Of a stretch of 64,000 nt of DNA, positions 28,556-35,755 are shown piece after piece. Both the position numbers and the translations under genes were made by a program. A model generated the notes under the pieces. That model saw only the letters and a program-made list of their open reading frames with translations. It made no database searches and was not told where the DNA came from. Location: positions 186,001-250,000 of the forward strand of contig NZ_CANLEA010000002.1 in NCBI RefSeq assembly GCF_947489565.1, given 5' to 3'. Every line of letters begins with the position of its first letter. Within the stretch, counting starts at the first letter, position 1. Source of the stretch: an uncultured Kordia sp. (GTDB lineage: Bacteria; Bacteroidota; Bacteroidia; Flavobacteriales; Flavobacteriaceae).

Positions 28556-28720
28556 TTACTTAGAAGAAGCTTCTGCCTCTGCTTCTGCTTCTGCAGATGA
28601 ACGAGCACTAGCTGTTGCAGTTGCTGTTGCAGTATCTCCACTAATTCTACTTAATCCTCCAGAGATTGCTTCTAATTCTTGAGCTGTCATTTCCTTTACG
28701 TTCTTTTTATTTAATTTCAT
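28556..28720 (-). CDS. 54-aa graspetide-type precursor paralog
   Basis: Manual translation: MKLNKKNVKEMTAQELEAISGGLSRISGDTATATATASARSSAEAEAEAEASSK*. Confidence 0.8.
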   Translation of the reverse strand: MKLNKKNVKEMTAQELEAISGGLSRISGDTATATATASARSSAEAEAEAEASSK

Positions 28721-28741
28721 AATATTAAAGTTTTAAAAAAT

Positions 28742-28790
28742 TTTGGTTCCTACTCTGTTTTAAGGTTTTTCGGATTCCACCTTTTCGTGA
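28742..28790 (-). promoter_or_regulatory. Putative structured 5' leader element (copy A)
   Basis: Minus strand AAGGT-GGAATCCGAAAA-ACCTT-AAAAC-AGAGTAGGAACC, ~24 nt before the ATG at 28720; matches elements at 60204 and 60970. Confidence 0.55.
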
Positions 28791-29197
28791 TTGTTGCAAC
28801 GAATCGACAGTGCTAATTAATGGCGGAATTTCCTATTTATCAAGTGGTTAGTACTGACGTTTATAAATCTCATGCAACGGATTTATAAATCTCACGTTGC
28901 TAAATTTTCCGCAATTGCTTTATCTATAATAGCTTTACGAATATGTGTCTTTATTCTTGCATAAAACGCTATCTTTATACACATTTACAGTAATTTTAAA
29001 GTCACAAATTAATTTTTGTCAATTATACATATGTATTAACCTACAATTTTAATTGAATTTTAACCGTTATAGCTTTTGGAAAAGAGCATTTTTGGCATCA
29101 AATTCTAAATAATTAGAAAAAAGTGAAAAATTATATTCAAAATCTAGCCCCTTTTGCATGCGTTTTCGCAGATTTTTTCCGTAGGAAACATGATTTT

Positions 29198-30934
29198 ATG
29201 CTTAAAATTCACCTTATTTTACTGCTTTTTTGCTCAATTTCTGTTTCTGCACAGCTTGATACTGACTCTTTTGAAGGAATAAAATCTGAGTTTACGAAGG
29301 CTGCTAAAAATTCTGAAGAGGCTTTTAATAGCGCAAAAACGTATCTGGCGAAAGCCAAAGAAGTAAATGAAGTACACCGAATTGTAGAAGGTTATGAATT
29401 GTTTGTTTCCTATTATAGTCATACACCAAAAGCAGTTTCGTATACCGATAGTATTATTTTATTGACCAAAAATGCAAAACTAGAAGACTATCCTGCAGAA
29501 GGATATTTGTCAAAAGGGATCCAGTTATACTACAACTCTAAATATAATGATGCGCTTACCAATTTTGCGACTGCAAATGACATGGCGCTGGCAAATAAAA
29601 ATATTAGACAGCAAATTTCAATTAAGCATTATATAGGTTTACTTAAAAATGTAAGTGAAGAACGCGAGGAAGCTTTAAAGATTTTTCAGGAAAATATTGA
29701 GTTTATCCGTGAGAATAATTTTGAAAAGAAAAATCCGGAGCAATATTTAAAGTCCTTGTTTGCTCTTTCTAATTCCTATAATAAGAATCGTGTGTTAGAT
29801 TCTGCCGAAATTGTAAACAAGCTCGGAATAAAGGTGAGTTTACAACATCCTACCAAATATTTGTATCCTTGGTTTTTAACTTCTTACGGAGTTACTTCCT
29901 ATTATAGAGAGAACTATGCTACTGGAATTGACAGCTTGTTAAAAGCCACCAAATTTTTAAAGAATAACGAAAAAGCATTATGCTCTAATTACCTATATAT
30001 ATATAGGTGTATGGAAAAGTTAGGGAAAAATGATGCTGGTATTTCTTATTTATATAAGGTAGATTCTATTTACAATCAAAAACCAAAGGTCATTTTTCAA
30101 GCCAGAGAAGCGTATGAGTCTTTAAATATAGAACACAAAGCTGCTAAAGATCCTGAAAAACAATTGGCAACTATTGAAAAGTTATTAGCGGTAAATAAAA
30201 TTATTGAAGATGAGTATCAAAATCTGGGAAAAGAGATTGTTCAAAAGTATGATACACATTTGATGATTTCTGAAACCGAAGAACTTATCAATCAAAAAGA
30301 AGAACTCATCAATCAATTACAAGACAAAAACTTTTTATCACAAAAGAAAGTTACGGCACTTGTGATTACATCTATATTGTTCTTAGTCATCATTTTTTAC
30401 TTTTTTAGAAGAAATGTTGTATACAAGAAACGCTTTAAAGCATTGATGGAAGAATACGATCAAAAGAAAGTTGAGAAAGAAAAAGCACAAAATACAAACA
30501 ATACAACTACAGAAAAGGAAACTTTGGTTTCATCGGCACAAAAAGAAAGCATTGGATTGCCAGAAGAAATTGTAGCGCCCATTTTGGTGAAATTGAAAAG
30601 ATTTGAAGATACACATCGATTTACGAAGAAAAATTACACCTTAACAAAACTTGCTAAGGAATTAGATACCAATAGTACTTACTTATCAAAGATCATTAAT
30701 ATGACCAAAGGAATGAATTTTGCAAAGTATATGAATGAAATCCGAATTGATTATGCAATTACACAATTGAAAGAAAATAAACTGTTTCGTTCGTACACAA
30801 TTAAGGCCATTGCACAGGAGGTTGGTTTTAATAATGCACAGTCATTTTCAATCGCTTTTCACAAAAAAACGGGCATTAATCCATCTTACTTCTTAAAACA
30901 ACTTGAAAATCAGAATAAAGTTTCAAGTGGTTGA
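29198..30934 (+). CDS. Membrane-tethered TPR + AraC-type HTH regulator
   Basis: ATG at 29198 gives signal sequence MLKIHLILLLFCSISVSAQ; TPR-like region, TM segment VTALVITSILFLVIIFYFF, coiled coil, C-terminal AraC HTH (YIKAIAQEVGFNNAQSFSIAFHKKTGINPSYFLKQ-like). Confidence 0.85.
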   Translation: MLKIHLILLLFCSISVSAQLDTDSFEGIKSEFTKAAKNSEEAFNSAKTYLAKAKEVNEVHRIVEGYELFVSYYSHTPKAVSYTDSIILLTKNAKLEDYPAEGYLSKGIQLYYNSKYNDALTNFATANDMALANKNIRQQISIKHYIGLLKNVSEEREEALKIFQENIEFIRENNFEKKNPEQYLKSLFALSNSYNKNRVLDSAEIVNKLGIKVSLQHPTKYLYPWFLTSYGVTSYYRENYATGIDSLLKATKFLKNNEKALCSNYLYIYRCMEKLGKNDAGISYLYKVDSIYNQKPKVIFQAREAYESLNIEHKAAKDPEKQLATIEKLLAVNKIIEDEYQNLGKEIVQKYDTHLMISETEELINQKEELINQLQDKNFLSQKKVTALVITSILFLVIIFYFFRRNVVYKKRFKALMEEYDQKKVEKEKAQNTNNTTTEKETLVSSAQKESIGLPEEIVAPILVKLKRFEDTHRFTKKNYTLTKLAKELDTNSTYLSKIINMTKGMNFAKYMNEIRIDYAITQLKENKLFRSYTIKAIAQEVGFNNAQSFSIAFHKKTGINPSYFLKQLENQNKVSSG

Positions 30935-31052
30935 TTTTCAATTATTTATATTTTAATTTTTATCGTGATATTTATAAATACCACTATACTTCATTATAAA
31001 AGGGGTGTGTTTTGATATACATTTACATCGTAATCAAAATAACTTTAACACC

Positions 31053-31226
31053 ATGAAAACTACAAAAAGAAACTTAGGAAAACTTACATTATCTAAATTA
31101 ATGATCGCTCAAGTTGGAGACCCAAGAAAAATATGTGGAGGATCTCTTCCAAGGCCAACAGAAAACTGTACAAGTCAAAATATTTGTACACTATTATGCG
31201 CTGGCGATACCATAGACACACAATAG
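31053..31226 (+). CDS. Lanthipeptide-like precursor (orphan)
   Basis: MKTTKRNLGKLTLSKLMIAQVGDPRKICGGSLPRPTENCTSQNICTLLCAGDTIDTQ; Bacteroidetes class I leader-like LxLxKxxIAxx motif, Cys/Thr-containing C-terminus. Confidence 0.65.
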   Translation: MKTTKRNLGKLTLSKLMIAQVGDPRKICGGSLPRPTENCTSQNICTLLCAGDTIDTQ

Positions 31227-31263
31227 TATAAAGAATTTATATTTCTCTTTTTTCATAATCACA

Positions 31264-31314
31264 AAAATGCTATTTCAAGTGTGATGCACACCCATCCTCT
31301 TGAGGTAGCATTTT
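31264..31314 (+). terminator. Imperfect hairpin after the 57-aa precursor
   Basis: aaaatgctatttcaagtgtgatgcacacccatcctcttgaggtagcatttt then tgttttt. Confidence 0.6.
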
Positions 31315-31348
31315 GTTTTTAGAAAGAAGAACACTCAAAAACTACCAA

Positions 31349-33523
31349 ATGAAATACCCATTCCCTCTTTATTTATTACTTCTTGTTTTTAATACACAAT
31401 GCACTACTAATAAACAAGAACCTCTTTTCGCTACTGAAAAACCTGTAATCAATACGTATTTTTCTACCATAGTTGAAGATCCGTATCAATACCTAGAAAA
31501 TTTAAAAGATAGTGCCGTACTATCCTGGCTGGTTTCTCAAAATGAATATACCAAAACTACATTGCAGCATATTTCTGGACGCCAACAACTTTTGAAAAAG
31601 ATTGAAACCTACGATAACATGGGTTCCGAAGCTACTTATAACCTAAAAGTACTATCACCGTCTGCATATTACTATTTAAAATACGCTAAAAATCATGAAG
31701 CTAATGTTCTGTATTTTAAGAATGGAATTCACGGAAAAGAAATGGAGATTTTTAATTCTGAGAATTATAAGTCAAACTCCAAAGACAAGTATATTATTAA
31801 TTATTTTCAGCCAAGCTGGAATGGTAAAAAAATAGCCATTGGATTTACTAAAAACGACGAAGAATTCTCGGAAGTTGTTATTTACGATGTACCCACAAAA
31901 ACATTTCACAAAGAAATTATTGACCATTGTTGGCCGTCTGAATTAGGCGGAATTAATTGGTTAGATGATAATTCTGGATTCACCTATTTACATATCCCAG
32001 ATATTGATACTACATCGCCTAATTATATCTTAGATTCTGCTACCGTTTTATACCATTTAGGAACAAATCCGAAAGATTTACATATTATTTTTTCCAGAAA
32101 AACACATCCACAACTTCATTTAAATCCTGCCGATTTTCCTATTGTAAATATTTTTGGGAAAGACCAAAAGTATATGTTTGGCAGAGTTGGCGGAATTGGG
32201 TTTAAAGACTATTACTATGCACCCATAAGTGAATTACAGCAAAAAAATGTGACTTGGAAACCGCTGTTTAAAAAGAAACATAAGGTAGAAAAGTTTTTGC
32301 CTCACGGAGAAGAGATCTATTTTTCAAGCGCACAAAAAGTTTCCAACTTTAGCTTGTATAAAACAACTTTTAAAGATATTAATTTTGACTCGCCTTCGGA
32401 GGTAATTCCTACCATAACTGATGAAATCATCAAAGATTTCACCATAACTTCCGAAGGCTTATTCTATACAACTTCCAAAAATGGTGTACTCGCAAGTTTA
32501 TACCATTCCACCAATACAAAAAATGAAAAGATTGCATTGCCTGAAACATCTGGAAGTATTCATTTATCAACGATTGGCACACAATTTCCAGAGTTATGGA
32601 TAGAAACTCAAGGTTGGACAAGTCATAAAAACCGTTATCGCTATTCCGTCAAAAAGAAGACGTTTAAGAAAGAGAATGTAACTCCAGTACTAGATTATCC
32701 AGTATTTAATGATATTGTCATAAAAGAGATTGAAATTACGTCTCACGATGGTGTACAAGTTCCTTTATCGATCATTTATAAGAAAGGAATGATAAAGAAT
32801 GGTAAAAACCGTATGCTGCTGAATGGTTATGGTTGCTACAACTGGATTAATGCGCCTATGTTGTATCCGTATTTATTGTATTGGATTTCCGAAGGTGGCA
32901 TTTACGCGGTAGCTCATGTGCGTGGTGGCGGTGAAAAAGGAGAACAATGGCACAAAAGCGGTTATAAAACAACAAAACCAAATACTTGGAAAGATTTTAT
33001 TGCTTGTACCGAATATTTGATTGATGAAGGATATACTTCTTCAGAACGTTTTGCTGTTTGGGGCGGAAGTGCTGGAGGAATTAATATTGGACGCGCAGTT
33101 ACGGAACGCCCTGATTTGTATGCTGCTGTTGTGATTAGAGTTGGCTTGTTGAATACAGTACGATCTGAGATTGCACCTAACGGACAAAATAATATTAAGG
33201 AATTTGGTACGGTAAAAGATTCTACAGAGTTTGAAGCGTTGTTAGCGATGGATGCCTATCATCATATTGAGAAAAATGTAGCGTATCCTTCGGTGTTTTT
33301 AACTTCGGGCATCAACGATTCGCGAGTGGCAGCTTGGCAACCGGCTAAGTTTGCTGCACGTATGCAAGCAGCTACGAGTTCAGAAAATCCTATTTTATTG
33401 TCTGTCAATTTTTCGGAAGGTCACGGTTTTGATCGTACACAGAAGAGCAAACGTGAAGAACTTGCAGATATTATTTCTTTTGCTTTGTGGCGAACTGGAA
33501 GTGAGAAGTATCGGTTGAAGTAG
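31349..33523 (+). CDS. Prolyl oligopeptidase family (S9) serine peptidase, lipoprotein
   Basis: ATG 31349; lipobox-like LLLLVFNTQC; beta-propeller; VWGGSAGGINIGRAVTERPDLYAAV, GINDSRVAAWQPAKFAARMQ, FSEGHGFD. Confidence 0.9.
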   Translation: MKYPFPLYLLLLVFNTQCTTNKQEPLFATEKPVINTYFSTIVEDPYQYLENLKDSAVLSWLVSQNEYTKTTLQHISGRQQLLKKIETYDNMGSEATYNLKVLSPSAYYYLKYAKNHEANVLYFKNGIHGKEMEIFNSENYKSNSKDKYIINYFQPSWNGKKIAIGFTKNDEEFSEVVIYDVPTKTFHKEIIDHCWPSELGGINWLDDNSGFTYLHIPDIDTTSPNYILDSATVLYHLGTNPKDLHIIFSRKTHPQLHLNPADFPIVNIFGKDQKYMFGRVGGIGFKDYYYAPISELQQKNVTWKPLFKKKHKVEKFLPHGEEIYFSSAQKVSNFSLYKTTFKDINFDSPSEVIPTITDEIIKDFTITSEGLFYTTSKNGVLASLYHSTNTKNEKIALPETSGSIHLSTIGTQFPELWIETQGWTSHKNRYRYSVKKKTFKKENVTPVLDYPVFNDIVIKEIEITSHDGVQVPLSIIYKKGMIKNGKNRMLLNGYGCYNWINAPMLYPYLLYWISEGGIYAVAHVRGGGEKGEQWHKSGYKTTKPNTWKDFIACTEYLIDEGYTSSERFAVWGGSAGGINIGRAVTERPDLYAAVVIRVGLLNTVRSEIAPNGQNNIKEFGTVKDSTEFEALLAMDAYHHIEKNVAYPSVFLTSGINDSRVAAWQPAKFAARMQAATSSENPILLSVNFSEGHGFDRTQKSKREELADIISFALWRTGSEKYRLK

Positions 33524-33579
33524 GGTTTGTTGGGTGTTGGGTCTTTGGTGTTGGGTGTTGGGTCACTGCGTTTTTGTTT

Positions 33580-34120
33580 TTTTGTTTTTCTTGATTTGAT
33601 TTCAAAACATAAACTCTTAAACTGATAAACCTTTTAAACTTCTTATTTGTTTTTTGTCTCTTTGTCTCTCTGTTAATTTGTTTTTTTGTCTGTTTGTTTA
33701 TGTAAAGTTTCCCCAAGATACAGATTACTTCACTTTTGTTTGTAATGACGAAATTCGAAATATACTTTACTTTCCTATGATCGATCTTTGAAGTTTCATA
33801 AACTGATAAACTTATCAACCTTTCAAACTTCTTATTTGTTTTTTGTTGATTTGTTTGTTTGTTTTTCTTGATTTGATCTTAAAACATAAACTCTTAAACT
33901 GATAAACTACCTAAGCAATAATAAACTTTCAATAGAAATCAAATTGATCTTTGAAACTTCATAAACTTATCAACCTTTCAAACTTCTTGTTTGTTTTTTT
34001 GTTGATTTGTTTGTTTGCTTTTCTTGATTTGATCTCAAAACATAAACTGATAAACTACCTAAGCAACAATAACCCTTCAATAGAAATCAAATTGATCTTT
34101 GAAACTTCTCAATACTAACA
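33580..34120. repeat. Imperfect ~150-165 bp intergenic tandem repeat
   Basis: Recurring blocks: gatctttgaaacttcataaac-ttatcaacctttcaaacttcttgtttg..., ttttcttgatttgatctcaaaacataaactgataaac, aatagaaatcaaatt; gatctttgaa at 33783, 33946 and 34094. Confidence 0.75.
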
Positions 34121-34224
34121 TCTCAATACTCAATACTAATTCATAGTGCATTTCAATACAATTTTCTTCAAAAATCACTCGATGTGACGTTTTGGAGCAT
34201 CTAACTACTCTAATAATTTAAACA

Positions 34225-34260
34225 CAAAAAAAGAGCGCTATTGCTAGCACTCTTTTTTTA
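34225..34260 (-). terminator. Hairpin downstream of the DUF5689-like gene
   Basis: aaaaaaagagcgctattgctagcactcttttttt inverted repeat. Confidence 0.75.
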
Positions 34261-34283
34261 TAATGTATTATGTTTCAAGAATC

Positions 34284-35693
34284 TTACATTCCTGTTACTT
34301 TGATATCGTCAATGTGGTATCTTGTTTCAGCTCCACCATCAGCACCTAAATATTTGAATGCTACGTGTACATCTCCATTTAAACAAGAGATATTGATGTT
34401 TGATCCTACAAAGCTTCCAAATCCGCTTCCTCCTACTGGAATGTTAGCGTCAAGTAATGTCCACTCTGTTGTTGTTGGATCTCCAGTATAGTTTTCTGTG
34501 ATGAATGCTTCTAAGATTGTTCCTGTTTCAAAGTTTGCAGAAACTTCAAAAGTTAATTCTTCTTGAGTTGTTCCGTCTAAGTTAATAGCTGGAGTAACTA
34601 ACCAAGCTTCTAATGGGCTTTCACCTGTTCCGAAAGCAGAAATCTTCATGTATCTGTCTCCAGAGAAAGAATTATCTTCATAACGCTCAGAACCACCTGA
34701 AACATTTACGTTTGTCCATCCTAAAGCATCTAATTGTGCTTCGTTTGTAATTGCTTGGAAATCTTCTTCAAATACAGTCATTGCAGTAGAAACTGGTCCT
34801 GTACAATCTAAAACGTTTGGATCACAACGAACCGTATCTGTAAAGTTGATATCTGCTAAAGTATTGATCACTAAAACATTGGCATCATCACCAAAATCTC
34901 TTGTGAAAACTCCTTGAATTGTTCCTTTTTTATCATCAACAGTTAATGATTTGAAATCAGCAAATGTACTTGTTTGTAAAGAAATTACTCCACTATTATC
35001 ACATTCTTCAAGATTTCTAAATCCGTCAAAGTTATCAGAAGCTTCACCAGCATATGTTAATCCGATATTGTTTAATGCAAACTGAACACCTTCTATTTGA
35101 ATAAATGTATTCTCATCAGCTTCTGTCAATTCTCCAATCGTAGTTACTTTAGGAGAAATTTCAGCTACTTCAGTACCACGTACTACAAACTCTTCTAATT
35201 CAAATGGTTGAATTTGATCGATATCGTTTCCATTAGGTTTTCCAATAGCGTATACACCATTTTCAAGTCCAATAGCTAAACCATTCATTTTGATATATAC
35301 TTTTCTACCAAATTCGTAGCTGTTGAATAATGCAGACTGGTTGATATCAACACGGAATCCTAATCTTGGATCTGAATCCGGGTTTGCACCGTCTTTTTTG
35401 TTTTGTATTACTAATTCTTCGAAGAAGTTTCCAGCTTGGTCACTAGATACTACATATCCTTCAATAATAATTTCTGCTTCATCCGTTGCAATGGTTGCAA
35501 TTTGGTCTCCATCACCTACTGCTTGCAGGTATCTTGCTACCATATTTTGGAAAGTAGCATTTGCAGTTAATCCTGGATCAACAGCTGTTGTTCCGTTAGG
35601 AATTGCAAATTCATCGTCTTGAACACAAGAAGTAATAACTAATCCCATAATTCCTAAGACAGCTATTAAACTAAAAATTTTATTTGCTTTCAT
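34284..35693 (-). CDS. DUF5689-like lipoprotein
   Basis: Lipobox GLVITSCVQDDEF; EIIIEGYVVSSDQAGNFFEELVIQNKKDGANPDSDPRLGFRVDINQSALFNSYEFGRKVYIKMNG typical; co-directional with TonB receptor. Confidence 0.8.
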   Translation of the reverse strand: MKANKIFSLIAVLGIMGLVITSCVQDDEFAIPNGTTAVDPGLTANATFQNMVARYLQAVGDGDQIATIATDEAEIIIEGYVVSSDQAGNFFEELVIQNKKDGANPDSDPRLGFRVDINQSALFNSYEFGRKVYIKMNGLAIGLENGVYAIGKPNGNDIDQIQPFELEEFVVRGTEVAEISPKVTTIGELTEADENTFIQIEGVQFALNNIGLTYAGEASDNFDGFRNLEECDNSGVISLQTSTFADFKSLTVDDKKGTIQGVFTRDFGDDANVLVINTLADINFTDTVRCDPNVLDCTGPVSTAMTVFEEDFQAITNEAQLDALGWTNVNVSGGSERYEDNSFSGDRYMKISAFGTGESPLEAWLVTPAINLDGTTQEELTFEVSANFETGTILEAFITENYTGDPTTTEWTLLDANIPVGGSGFGSFVGSNINISCLNGDVHVAFKYLGADGGAETRYHIDDIKVTGM

Positions 35694-35755
35694 TTGTTCG
35701 ATTTTATTTTTCTGCGTCCTATAAAGATACGCAATCTTTAATTTTTTTGTTTTGT

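Noticed and set aside
33471-33818. 115-aa minus ORF (KQTKKQINRETKRQKTNKKFKR...)
   Set aside because: Low-complexity translation overlapping the intergenic repeat and the 3' end of the S9 peptidase gene.
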